In this document: one piece after another, positions 21,331-32,536 of the stretch
Layout: each line of letters starts with the position of its first letter
Position numbering within the stretch: position 1 is the stretch's first letter
NCBI GenBank assembly: GCA_034231615.1
Contig: CM067317.1
Span: forward strand, 49,744,282 to 49,808,281
Direction: 5' to 3'
Source of the DNA: Meghimatium bilineatum
Taxonomy: Eukaryota > Mollusca > Gastropoda > Stylommatophora > Philomycidae
Length of the DNA: 64,000 nucleotides
Translations under genes and position numbers: made by a program
The notes under the pieces: model-generated
Told to the model about the DNA's origin: nothing
Seen by the model: only the letters and a program-made list of their open reading frames with translations
Database searches by the model: none

Positions 21331-21734
21331 ATATCACTGCGAGAGTTGATATACAGCTACCTACTGAGTGCCACCATCACCATGTTTATTTCCACTTCCA
21401 TGCTTGTAATGGAGTAGGCTATTTTTTTCTCTTCCAAGATAATTGCTAAAATAGTAAATGAGGAAGTGCAGAATTATTATTATTTAACTGAGGTCATAGT
21501 CTTAGAGTAGACACATAGATGCAAAGTCTCTTTCAGTAACAGTTGAAAGTATGAAGTGGCATGGCATACAGGATTTACTTCAGGGTACTCTGGTTACTTC
21601 CCCCCCATAGGAGCCTATGTACTCTGGCCCAATTAACAAAGAGGCATGCTGCCTGCTACGAGTTCCACTCATAGCACAATCCATAGCTTCAAACAATAAA
21701 TCCACAGGGATCACCAGAAAAATCCAATTTTTAA

Positions 21735-21810
21735 ACAAGACATCGCAAGCGGGATTAGAGTCTGTGACCTTTTGAGCACAAAGCAAAATGGCTTAAGCAA
21801 TACATCAGGG
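21735..21810 (-). mobile_element. tRNA-like SINE head, decayed
   Basis: The minus strand reads TTGCTTAAGCCATTTTGCTT, then AGACTCTAATCCCGCTTGCG, matching the 58861 head including the position of the B box. Confidence 0.52.
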
Positions 21811-21896
21811 TGCTACCTGTATTGAAAGTATGAATACTCCACACTCAGTTTTCCTTAGTTTATACTTACAATGCATAACAGGTTACATTGCTACTA

Positions 21897-22053
21897 CAGA
21901 TACACAAAATATTAGCAGGAAACTGTCCAAGAATTAATACACAAAAGATTAGCAGGAAACTGTCCAATAATTAATACACAAAAGATTAGCAGGAAACTGT
22001 CCAATAATTAATACACAAAAGATTAGTAGAACACTGTCCAATCATTAATACAC
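21897..22053. repeat. 37-bp tandem repeat, about 4 copies
   Basis: Unit ATACACAAAAGATTAGCAGG then AAACTGTCCAATAATTA. Lies about 115 bp past the donor of cadherin exon 11. Confidence 0.9.
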
Positions 22054-22167
22054 AGCAATGGTTGTGCTTAGTGATACATTTAGTGATATGTTTTGTGATA
22101 CATTGATGACAAGATGACACTAGTTGTCACTATGACTACCCATATGACTGAAACATCAACTACTTAC

Positions 22168-22525
22168 GTTTATTCTCTATAACGCTTCTTATTTCAACAA
22201 CTACTGTTGTTGTAGAAGATTGTTGAGGCATCCCTCTATCCATGGCAACAACATAAAATTTTATGAACGAAATTGTTTCGTAGAATATAGGCTTCTTAAT
22301 TTTTATAAGTCCAGAAGGTTCTATTGTAAAGTAGGTGTTTCCTGCAGAGTCAGATGGAGATATATAAAGGTCCACCTCACTGTTCACCCCTTTTTCATCA
22401 ATGTCTGAGATAGTAAGAGCACCCACAATGTTTCCTTTTGCTAGTCTTTCTACTGACTGTATTCTCAAGGTTGGTTTGTCATTAACAGGAGCATTATCAT
22501 TTTCATCCAAAACCGTAACCGTTAT
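22168..22525 (-). CDS. Cadherin gene exon 11 (linker plus a full EC repeat)
   Basis: The exon is 358 nt, phase 0 in (AAAACAG acceptor), phase 1 out (GTAAGT donor). It begins with VTVLDENDNAPV, a perfect calcium linker closing the previous repeat. It then encodes almost a whole EC repeat: ISDIDEKGVNSEVDLY, IKIKKPIFYE, VVAMDRGMPQQS and VEIRSV. This is the second longest exon. A 37-bp array sits about 115 bp beyond the donor and a CA microsatellite about 75 bp before the acceptor. Confidence 0.92.
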
Positions 22526-22601
22526 CTGTTTTAATAGAATAAAAGAGAGATTGATGATCACTTTAATAAGAAAATAACAAAACATACTGTATACATATTG
22601 G

Positions 22602-22621
22602 GCACACACACACACACACAC
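22602..22621. repeat. (CA)n microsatellite
   Basis: About ten CA units, 75 bp upstream of the exon 11 acceptor on the gene strand. Confidence 0.9.
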
Positions 22622-22664
22622 ACTAGAGATTGTCTGGTGGCCATATGTCATGTTCATCTTCTTC

Positions 22665-22700
22665 TACATTCATTCTCAAACACCTGCAGATTAGCAGAAT
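22665..22700 (-). mobile_element. SINE-A 3' piece, left of MITE
   Basis: CATTCTCAAACACCTGCAGA followed by TTAGCAGAAT is the reversed SINE-A 3' region. The remainder is on the other side of the inserted MITE at 23470-23690. Confidence 0.78.
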
Positions 22701-23469
22701 GTAGGTACTTGGACAAAATTTTCATAATATTCTACATAATTACAAATAATATAGCTAGATAGCACTTAAAAATTGCAATTCAATGATACCTCAACCAAGT
22801 CTGTACGTTAACCCTGAAAAAAGTTATGAATTTTTTTCTACTTAATTTGACATCAAAATAATTTACATGGAACATATAGGAAAATATAAATAAAGCTTGT
22901 GACCACAAAATGTAGCTGAGCTGATAATTTCTGAATTATCTTTGTTATTTTCAATAATATAATACACAAACTATACATTTTTGTGTTCGTGAAGACAAGA
23001 CGCTTATGTTGATCACATTTCTGGAATGTTCAGATGGACACAGAACTAATTTATATTCAAAATGGCTGCTAATTTGCATAATTATAATGAAAATAAATTA
23101 TATATCTATTAAACATAACAAAATACCACAAAAACTATTATATTTTTGTATTCGCAAAGACATACCACACCTGTTGATCACATTGCTGTGATTCTCAGAT
23201 GCAAGTACAGCTAATTAATATTCAAAATGTTGGTTAATTTGCATAACTTAAACAAATGTTGATGTTTTAAAAATACAATTGCTGTTTTCAGCCATGTCCA
23301 GGTCTCTTAAAAGTTACATATATAAAAAGAAAAATGGTTAAAGAACTTAATAAACCTAATTTCAAACATGAATAACAATGATATCACTAAATATAAACCC
23401 TGACACAAGAAATTTATAGCGTAAGCAAAATTTTCCAAACACGCTAATCCCAGATGTCCAAGTACCTAC
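22701..23469. mobile_element. MITE-like element with 15-bp TIRs
   Basis: Ends are perfect inverted repeats, GTAGGTACTTGGACA (22701-22715) and its complement (23455-23469). It is inserted in a SINE-A copy with a probable 5-bp TSD (AGAAT/AGGAT). AT-rich, no ORF. Two internal units of about 170 bp repeat TTGATCACAT(T/T)..CT.., CAGATG and AATTTGCATAA words. A related copy lies at 46147-47107. Confidence 0.8.
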
Positions 23470-23690
23470 AGGATGTAGACCAGAAATGAATTATCTGCAA
23501 TATCTGTTTCATCCTGACACATCCGACTTCAGCATGGCTTATGGGTTACTTTGACCTTCCATGGGATTGGACAGCCAACTTCATTCCCTAAACCTCCTTA
23601 GTTGCCTCTTATCATGTACCTGGTGAGTAACAGTATTACCATTCTTTCCTCCTCTTTTGGGCCAGCAACACACAGGCAATGATGTTGATA
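23470..23690 (-). mobile_element. SINE-A 5' piece, right of MITE
   Basis: Continues the reversed SINE-A (AGGATGTAGACC, CACATCCGACTTCAGCATGG, CCTCCTTAGTTGCCTCTTAT, TCCTCTTTTGGGCC) after the MITE inserted at 22701-23469. Confidence 0.8.
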
Positions 23691-23870
23691 AATACTGCAG
23701 AAAATATTATGAATAAGAATATGTTTGTTATAATAATAATATCCTATTATGGTCATAGGGAGACATCGGCAGTAAGAAACCCTTCCAAATAAGTCTTCAT
23801 TAAATGAGTTATTGTGAGAAAATTATACACAGTTTAGTACACAGTAAAAATAACAAGAGGCAACATGCCT

Positions 23871-24421
23871 TTAAATATAGGTGCAACAAAGAGTCAATCT
23901 AAGGCAAGTTGCAACAACTGACATGGCAAAGAAATACAGTGAGGCCAAACATACTACAACCCCGTGATAGACTAAAGACTCTGCATGGGTAAAGAAGAAG
24001 CAAAATATTATGGAGTGGCAATATAAGATACAACAGATACAAGTCACCATAGATAGCAAAAAAAGAGTAAGAGATTACTATGAAGAAGAAAACTAAAGCC
24101 TTTAAACAAATCATTAAAGGAAGCTAAGAAAGAACGCTGGGATAATTTTGCACAAGATGTTGCAGCCGACAGTGCCCTATACAAATTTTGAAATTACACA
24201 AGGCAATGAATCGAAAAACTGACACAAAATTAAACTTGTGCTTGAAGGAAAATACCCTACTCAAGAGTTTGTGAGCTGGAGGAAGTGGGAAGAGGCTGTG
24301 AATGGGTGACATTTGGCAAAGATAGAAAGTTAGTTGTGAAACAGGTAGGAAGAGAGTGAGCCAACAGAACAGAGGGAATGATCCAAGAACTCATACTACA
24401 GCACTAAAAGCCACATGATAC
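23871..24421 (+). mobile_element. LINE inter-domain fragment upstream of RNase H
   Basis: Broken plus-strand frames contain LKEAKKERWDNFAQDV then ALYKF, the segment linking endonuclease and RT in I/jockey-type LINEs. The RT itself is absent; RNase H sequence follows after a SINE insertion, so the element has an internal deletion or is a composite. Confidence 0.55.
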
Positions 24422-24583
24422 TTTCTTCTTCTTCAGCGTTCATTCTCAAACTCCCACTGGATATCTCTTGTATCAGGACCATGGTCCCATTAGATTTCCA
24501 GAAGGATGTAGTCCAGAGAATGGAAATGCGTTGTGTCGCCGTTTTATTTGCGCCAATGGCCCGACACATCCGTCTTCGGCGGG
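24422..24583 (-). mobile_element. SINE-A short form, TSD present
   Basis: A 162-bp insertion flanked by ACATGATAC (24413-24421, 24584-24592). Same short form as 12771-12936. It interrupts the LINE fragment just before its RNase H domain. Confidence 0.9.
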
Positions 24584-24592
24584 ACATGATAC

Positions 24593-25080
24593 AATAATTT
24601 ACACAGATGGCTCAGTAACACAAGAAACAAACAGGTGTGGTTTTGGTTTCATAGCCTACCAAAAAGGCAAGAAATTAGCTGAGAAATCAGCTGAGTACCC
24701 CACTACAACATTGAGTATGAGAATGGAAATAGAAACGGTGACATCAGCTGTCACTTGGCTGGCAACACAACCACCAACAGACTCGGTGATTCTATCGGAC
24801 TCTCAAAGTATGCTGCGCAAGATAGAAGTATGATCAGAACTGAATGGATCACTCTTTTCAACAACACGCAGAGCATTACATGGATCTGCTGTCTAGGTCA
24901 TGCTGAGATCAGATGAAACATAAGAGCAGATGTGTTGACTGATAAAGCCTTGGTGAACGGCACTGTGATAAGAAGAGACAGGATTGAATTGATTAGAGCA
25001 GTCATGGATACCCTATGAGAAGATGAGAAGAAGATTGAACGAGACAATGTACATATTCAGAGATATGTATGTACTTATAT
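24593..25080 (+). mobile_element. RNase H LINE fragment (family L-H), pseudogene
   Basis: It opens with IIYTDGSVTQETNRCGFGFI, carrying the first catalytic D of RNase H, then MRMEIETVTSAVTWL and LSDSQSMLRKIEV. A stop at about 24832 and another inside the GHAEIR*NIRAD block make it non-functional. Sequence continues beyond two insertions at 25624-25740 (MRGMVEMGGTRGDG). Confidence 0.85.
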
Positions 25081-25340
25081 CAATCAATCAATAAAACCTA
25101 TAACCCTTCAGGGTTGTAGGGGTACCACATTGGAAGCTTCAGCACACAGAGTCTTCCAGCGAATTCTATCTTCAGCGATGCGGATGAGTGTGGAAATATC
25201 TAGCCCTGTCCATTCCTTGATGTTGTCGGTCCATGTCTTTATTTGTCCTCCTCTGCTTCTTCCACCCTCGACAGTTCCCTGCAGTATTGTTTTTGACAAG
25301 GAATCGTGCCTGCATACATGTCCGAACCATGCTAGTTTTC
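25081..25340 (-). mobile_element. 5'-truncated LINE 3' end (family L-A), TSD present
   Basis: A 260-bp insertion, same C-terminal codons as the 5657 copy and an ATTG-repeat tail (CAATCAATCAATAAAA on the plus strand). Flanked by GTACTTATAT at 25071-25080 and 25341-25350. It abuts a tRNA-derived SINE that uses the same flanking word. Confidence 0.92.
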
Positions 25341-25350
25341 GTACTTATAT

Positions 25351-25613
25351 ATGGGAGCCACGTTAGTGCAGTGGTTAGCGCACTGGCTTCACATATGAGT
25401 GGTCCTGGGTTCATTCCCCAGTTGAAGCGGAAATGTTTTTCAGATCGCAACGGCTCCTGGGTTGACCCATCTTAAATGGGGAAGTAAAGACTGCGAGGGA
25501 GAGGAGATGGCTACCGCCCTTATTTTCAGAGCCTCTGAAATGTGAGATCGCTAACATCTCACACCCCTAAGGCATTAATAAATGCTATGGATTACTTTAC
25601 TTTTTTTTTTTAT
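25351..25613 (+). mobile_element. tRNA-derived SINE, TSD present
   Basis: The head has a polymerase III A box (TTAGTGCAGTGG near 25363) and B box (GGGTTCATTCCCC near 25406) at tRNA spacing. The body is AAGTAAAGACTGCGAGGGAG and GAGATGGCTACCGCC; the end is T-rich. Flanked by GTACTTATAT (25341-25350, 25614-25623). The same 10-bp word also bounds the LINE end to its left. Confidence 0.87.
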
Positions 25614-25623
25614 GTACTTATAT

Positions 25624-25740
25624 GTATATGAGAGGAATGGTAGAAATGGGAGGGACTAGAGGCGATGGGAAAAATGCTCCCTCCCCAGAAAGATCAGAAG
25701 AATGCATAATCAGCAACTGACTGGGAGACTGAGCTTATAT
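25624..25740 (+). mobile_element. RNase H LINE fragment, downstream remainder
   Basis: Continues the reading of the L-H element after the LINE L-A and SINE insertions: MRGMVEMGGTRGDGKNAPSP in the same frame as before. Ends in stop codons without a visible TAAC tail. Confidence 0.55.
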
Positions 25741-26329
25741 ACTTTTAGATAGCTGACGGAATGGTAAGCAGAGCATATATGGGAATGCCCCCAGTGCTGT
25801 TACACTACCCAGAATCTATCTTGGTGTCACTAATTCAATATCATATATATTTCTTCTTCTCACCCTTAACTATTTCTTATAAGCTTATATTTTGGTATTG
25901 AGATTTTCATCCTTAGAAGAATGTTATTTTCTTAATTTTTGTGAATTTTTCAATGCTTTATTTAGCAAACTATTGCAGAGTGTGATTTACCCACTTTTTT
26001 TGGGCTTATTTCCTGTACCAATAGTCATGTTGTTTTGACTACCTAAGAGGGAAGAGGGCCAAGTGTCTAAGCACAATCTCCTTTTATATACAGACTTGAT
26101 CTTGATTCCTTGCAATACATTTTAGCAAATAAACTGTGTCTCATTTCATATCTAAGGCTTACGCCATTTCATTATAGCAAAAAATGATTCTTGACAACCT
26201 AAGAATATGTTTATGTACTATTGAATATTTCTGGCCGAACAAAAAAGGCTCACAAATGTCTATTCCAGCAGTCCAACTATAGGTTTCTAGTATACACATT
26301 TCTGCAGTCTTCATAAATGTTTGTAATTA
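25741..26329. other. Intron sequence, nothing recognised
   Basis: AT-rich, no features seen. Confidence 0.5.
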
Positions 26330-26460
26330 CTGTCTCAAGCATGCTGAAGCCAGATACGCCAAGACAAAATGTGCAGATATGCAATCAAGCTGTAAACCAT
26401 GACACAACACATTCCATTCTCCAGACTAAATCCTGCCATCAAGCATGAGTTCGAGAATAA
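26330..26460 (+). mobile_element. SINE-A 3' half, diverged
   Basis: GCATGCTGAAGCCAGATACG, GTGCAGATATGCAATCAAGC, AAACCATGACACAACACATT and AGACTAAATCCTGCC match the SINE-A 3' half in order. Confidence 0.72.
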
Positions 26461-26712
26461 TAATGAAAAGAGACACATATGTGATACTGGGGCTTTGTAT
26501 TACTGGGAAGCAAACAATAGTACCACTGACAACTGTTGTCACATATAAAGTAATGTAACTAAGGAGGATTGTATGATGTTGTATACCCAACTTCATGATC
26601 TAATGCTTAGCATTTTGGGACGGAATCAACCATTTATCCTGCATCATTTTTCACGATTGCAAAGAAGTCACAGCAAAGTTATCTCCAGAATAAAAGACTG
26701 CCTAGCATGTGG

Positions 26713-26945
26713 CATTACATCCTAGTCTCATTACGTCCTAGTCTCATTGCATGCTATTTTCATTACATCAGTATCATTACATCCTAGTCTCAATACATCC
26801 TACTCACATTACATACTAGTTAGTCTCATTACATCCCATTTTCATTACATCCTAGCATCAATACATGCTAGTCTCATTACATCCTAGTCATTACATTATA
26901 ACCTCATTACATCCTAGTCTCATGACATTCTAGTCTCAATAAGTA
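26713..26945. repeat. 16-bp tandem repeat
   Basis: About 14 imperfect copies of CATTACATCCTAGTCT. Confidence 0.88.
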
Positions 26946-27387
26946 AAACAATCATCTGGGACTGGAAAGTGCTAGAACACATTCCCATAAAAAATTTGCC
27001 AGATAAATATTTATCTGAAAATTAAAGTAAAACTCTGCTGTATGACAAAGTCAACATGAGTCACAAACTTGTACTCTCTCTTGAGTTCAGTTAACATCAC
27101 TTTTAGCCCCCAAAGACACTCAAGTTTTTTAAATACCTTTAAACTGACTTTAAACTAGTGGTTGACAAAATCTGGCCTGCAAGACAAACTTTGCACCACC
27201 AAGATTTGTGTCTGACCTGCCAGTCTGATCTAAAAGTAATACATGCTCTGACACAAGAACTCTGTAAATACTACTTGAAAATTACATTTAAAAAAAAACT
27301 TTTTGGCTTCCTGATTACAGGAAAAAATATAAATCCTTCCTACCAACACAAAAATGTTGCCAATCTGTGATGTAAACTAACAGAAAT

Positions 27388-27480
27388 TATATCAGCATCA
27401 AAGCACTTACATAGTAACATCAGCAATCATTCATTATATCAACATCAAAGCACTTACATAGTAACATCAGCAATCATTCA
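27388..27480. repeat. 47-bp direct duplication
   Basis: Two copies of ATCAGCATCAAAGCACTTAC followed by ATAGTAACATCAGCAATCAT, 85 bp past the donor of exon 10. Confidence 0.88.
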
Positions 27481-27565
27481 GACATTTCAACAACACAGAA
27501 AATCCATAACTAATTCTCCGATAAGTATACTGCAAAATACATTTATATTTTATCCTAAAACTCAC

Positions 27566-27716
27566 ATAAATATCTTTGACCCCTGTATCATATTCTACCG
27601 TTACGTAGAGCTGGTAATACTCGCATTCTTCTCTGTCCAGAGCTTTGTTAGTATGTATGATTCCTTCTTTATTTGCACTTGTTGATATTCTAAAAGCAGT
27701 TCCATGGTTACCGCCG
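27566..27716 (-). CDS. Cadherin gene exon 10 (EC repeat middle)
   Basis: The exon is 151 nt, phase 2 in (TTGTCAG acceptor), phase 0 out (GTGAGT donor), 50 codons plus one base. It continues the repeat opened at the end of exon 9: AFRISTSANKEGIIHTNKAL then LDREECEYY, a clear LDxExxxxY core. A direct duplication of about 47 bp lies 85 bp beyond the donor and a LINE fragment starts about 100 bp before the acceptor. Confidence 0.88.
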
Positions 27717-27809
27717 CTGACAATACATAGTAATGGTATAGCAGACATTGCTGAATTATATCAAACATATTTAATAGAATTTAAAAAATGTAGATTTAAA
27801 CACCAAAAT

Positions 27810-28245
27810 AACACTATTAAAAACGATTATTATGCCAACACTGTGCCACCAATGTCAAACAAGAACAACGACAGCACAAAACAAACATAAACTTGTAACA
27901 GCTGAAATGGCATGCTTACGCAGAATCCTAGGAATATCGTTAAGAGATGAATTGAGAAATGAGGACATTCGACAAAAAACAGGCACCACCCCATCTTGGA
28001 ATATATTAAGAGACAACATATCAAATGGTTTGCACACATCAGCAGACTACTACCAGAGAGCATACCACAGCACGCTATACTACATAAATACAGCGAAGGT
28101 AGACCTAGAGGCCGACCACTAAAACGATGGACCACTGAAATAAAAGAGATGACAAATTGCCCAATATACTCTTCACACAAGAGGGTCGTCTCTAAAAACT
28201 CTTCTACCACTGACGCTGAAAGGCAACAAAGGGTTTAGCGAATAA
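27810..28245 (+). mobile_element. LINE C-terminal fragment
   Basis: Plus frames read PTLCHQCQTRTTT, LVTAEMACLRRILGISLRDE, IKRQHIKWFAHISRLLPES and GRPRGRPLKRWTTEIKEM, with one frameshift; the tail has AATAAATAGATAGATATT. Same family as 45040-45780. It lies about 100 bp upstream of the exon 10 acceptor. Confidence 0.84.
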
Positions 28246-28629
28246 ATAGATAGATATTAAATAGATAATCAAATTTGTCATTGCAAAAGGCAACAACTGC
28301 TCAAGTATTTAGATACGCGATTGAGGGAAGAGATGTTTGAAGTTTGATTGGTTCAATTCCCCTCTCTCCCTTCCATGAGCAGCGATAGTAGTGTAATGTA
28401 AGGTAATTCTACGCCAACCAACAAACCCAGGTTCCGAGTTTGTTATTCTTGGTTTTAAGCAAAATATACTCACATGATTCACCCAGACACAAAGAAGTAG
28501 GGTACCAGAGCTGCTCATGTTTTGGGAAGGTCTAAGAGTCGCTGTAGAGGAAGTGCAGTAATCCGCAGTTTCTGGTCATCCACTGACTAGCTGAGCACTT
28601 ATGGGAAATCATGCACTTGATCCTGGTTC

Positions 28630-31135
28630 ATAACCACAGCTTAACTTTACCTATCCCCCCCCCACTACACACACACATAACCACAGCTTAACTTTACCTA
28701 TCCCCCCACATCACACATAACTACAGCTTAACTTTACCTATCCCCCCCCCACTACACACACACATAACCACAGCTTAACTTTACCTATCCCCCCACTACA
28801 CACACACACAACCACAGCTTAACTTTACCTATCCCCCCACTACACACACACACAACCACAGCTTAACTTTACCTATCCCCCCACTACACACACACATAAC
28901 CACAGCTTAACTTTACCTATCCCCCACATCACACATAACCACAGCTTAACTTTACCTATCCCCCCCCACTACACACACACATAACCACAGCTTAACTTTA
29001 CCTATCCCCCCCCACTACACACACACATAACCACAGCTTAACTTTACCTATCCCCCCCCCCTACACACACACATAACCACAGCTTAACTTTACCTATCCC
29101 CCTCCACTACACACACACATAACCACAGCTTAACTTTACCTATCCCCCCCCACTACACACACACATAACCACAGCTTAACTTTACCTATCCCCCCCCCAA
29201 TTACACACACACATAACCACAGCTTAACTTTACCTATCCCCCCACTACACACACACATAACCACAGCTTAACTTTACCTATCCCCCTCCACTACACACAC
29301 ACATAACCACAGCTTAACTTTACCTATCCCCCCCACTACACACACACATAACCACAGCTTAACTTTACCTATTCCCTCCACATCACACATAACCACAGCT
29401 TAACTTTACCTATCCCCCCACTACACACACACATAACCACAGCTTAACTTTACCTATCCCCCACATCACACATAACCACAGCTTAACTTTACCTATCCCC
29501 CCCCCCCACTACACACACACATAACCACAGCTTAACTTTACCTATCCCCCCCACTACACACACACATAACCACAGCTTAACTTTACCTATCCCCCCACTA
29601 GACACACACACATAACCACATCTTAACTTTACCTATCCCCCCACTACACACACATAACCGCAGCTTAACTTTACCTATTCCCCCCACATCACACATAACC
29701 ACAGCTTAACTTTACCTATCCCCCCCACTACACACACACATAACCACAGCTTAACTTTACCTATCCCCCACATCACACATAACCACAGCTTAACTTTACC
29801 TATCCCCCCCACTACACACACACATAACCACAGCTTAACTTTACCTATCCCCCCCACTACACACACACATAACCACATCTTAACTTTACCTATCCCCCCA
29901 CTACACACACACATAACCGCAGCTTAACTTTACCTATTCCCCCCACATCACACATAACCACAGCTTAACTTTACCTATCCCCCCACTACACACACACATA
30001 ACCACATCACACATAACCACAGCTTAACTTTACCTATCCACCCCACTACACACACACATAACCACAGCTTAACTTTACCTATCCCCCCCACTACACACAC
30101 ACATAACCACAGCTTAACTTTACCTATCCCCCACATCACACATAACCACAGCTTAACTTTACCTATCCCCCCCACTACACACACACATAACCACAGCTTA
30201 ACTTTACCTATCCCCCCACTACACACACACATAACCACAGCTTAACTTTACCTATTCCCTCCACATCACACATAACCACAGCTTAACTTTACCTATCCCC
30301 CCACTACACACACACATAACCACAGCTTAACTTTACCTATCCCCCCCACTACACACACACATAACCACAGCTTAATTTTACCTATCCCCCACATCACACA
30401 TAACCACAGCTTAACTTTACCTATCCCCCCCACTACACACAGTACATCACACATAACCACAGCTTAACTTTACCTATCCCCCCACTACACACACACACAT
30501 AACCACAGCTTAACTTTACCTATCCCCCCACATCACACATAACCACAGCTTAACTTTACCTATCCCCCCACTACACACACACATAACCACATCTTAACTT
30601 TACCTATCCCCCCACTACACACACACATAACCGCAGCTTAACTTTACCTATTCCCCCCACATCACACATAACCACAGCTTAACTTTACCTATCCCCCCAC
30701 TACACACACACATAACCACAGCTTAACTTTACCTATCCCCCCCACTACACACACACATAACCACAGCTTAACTTTACCTATCCCCCCCACTACACACACA
30801 CATAACCACAGCTTAACTTTACCTATCCCTCCACTACACACACACATAACCACAGCTTAACTTTACCTATTCCCCCCACATCACACATAACCACAGCTTA
30901 ACTTTACCTATCCCCCACTACACACACACATAACCACAGCTTAACTTTACCTATTCCCCCCACATCACACATAACCACAGCTTAACTTTACCTATCCCCC
31001 ACATCACACATAACCACATCTTAACTTTACCTATCCCCCCCACTACACACACACATAACCACAGCTTAACTTTACATATCCTCCCACCACACACACAACC
31101 ACAGCTTATCTTTATCTATCCTCCCCCCCCCCCAC
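28630..31135. repeat. 2.5-kb satellite, about 60 units of about 44 bp
   Basis: The unit is ATAACCACAGCTTAACTTTA, CCTATCCCCCC, then either ACTACACACACAC or the shorter ACATCACAC. C-run length varies from 5 to 10. Long and short unit types alternate irregularly. Lies in the intron between cadherin exons 9 and 10. The gene strand is G-rich across the array. Confidence 0.96.
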
Positions 31136-31379
31136 AGAGTATTTAGTACAAAGAAACAAATTAAACAAGAGGGCAATACCCCCCCCCCCAATAATTTTCT
31201 CAAAATGAACATCAAAAACCACTTAAACAGAAAATTAAATGCTATTTTTCCACGAACCTTTCCTTAACACGACTATATCTATGGTCATATAAAGGTTTTA
31301 TTCCCGTGCTTCATAAACCATTAGTTATTTTATTTCCTTTTATACTCAATATCAGTGATAATGTATCTCAGAACTCTCT

Positions 31380-31570
31380 AGGGCAGCAGAGATTCGGCAG
31401 AGCATGGTGAATAACAGAGTTCTCAACTTTCTCCTTTTGTCTGTGGTGCAGATGAGTGCGGAGTATTCTATTCCTGTTCGATCCTTCATGTTGTCATTAC
31501 ATGACTTTCTCTGATATCCACTGCTTTTTTCTATCCTCCACTGTTTCCTGCAAGATAGTTTTAGACATGG
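31380..31570 (-). mobile_element. Old L-A family LINE 3' fragment
   Basis: Minus-strand translation gives KTILQETVEDRKKQ and following, a diverged version of the KTILQGTVEGG C-terminus of family L-A. No TSD was found, and frames are broken. It lies between the large satellite and cadherin exon 9. Confidence 0.6.
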
Positions 31571-32536
31571 CTGCCGTATCAGGCTTCTTCATTTAACTTT
31601 TGATGTAAGTGATTCTCCGAATCCTGTGTACATATTTTATTTGAAACATTTGTTTGTAATATGATGTAATGTTTATAAGTCAAATAACATTACAGACATC
31701 ATCATCATTTCTGTAGTGCTACATAGGACCTACTAGTGTGGCTTGCGAAGCATCTCTGTTTCTAAATTTCATTAAAGGAGTCAATTCCTTTTATCTTCAT
31801 CTCTTGTCAGTGTTATTTCTAGTATCTCTTCTGAAACTTTACTATTTAGTGGGTGTACAAATTTAGCGAAAAAAAACAGTAATATGAAATTAAATGTAAC
31901 GACAGGGAAAATAAAAGAGTTTTCAAGAGAACAAGAAGAAAGAATCTATTCTGTTGTCCAGTTGCCCCTTTATTTTATCCAGAATGAAGTCAAATGGACT
32001 CTGCTTGCCTGTCTGTCCATGTCTGTCATATGAATTTTAATTGATAACTTTTGAGATCTTTCTTGCCATTCCCATTCCACAATGTTTCTTGTTACTTTAT
32101 TTGATGCTGCCATATTACTTCCCTGGTTGTCATTGTTGTAACAATGACATCACACTGACATGTGTTTTCTGGTTTATCTAAAATAGTATGACTTTCTGGC
32201 ATTAAAATACAAATGTATTCCCACAAAACATAAATACCCATCTTATTTCTTTCCCCTAATGTCTTTATCTGAAGGATTACATTGCAATTCTTTGGCTGTT
32301 TCTTCTAATTGTTTCCTACATATGCCCTACATACTATCTTACTTTGATTTTTGATGAAGTTGTTGCATGCACAAGTCTCTTATTTCTGTATTAGACATGC
32401 ACTCTTTCTTTTCTATACAAAGTATCTTTCTGAAACATTTATTTTTTTTAAACATCTAGGTAGTTCACTCTCAATAGTTTTAATTGAATCCTAGTTTTTT
32501 AAACATACAGCACAAATATACAAATATAACACTGAC
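31571..32536. other. Intron sequence, nothing recognised
   Basis: Region between LINE debris and the donor of exon 9; no coding or repeat signal beyond short T tracts. Confidence 0.5.

Noticed and set aside
25353-25425. Functional tRNA gene
   Set aside because: A and B boxes are present but the acceptor stem does not pair and the sequence runs on into a SINE body with its own TSD.
28630-31135. CRISPR-like array
   Set aside because: Direct repeats lack unique spacers, are in an animal intron and form an ordinary satellite.
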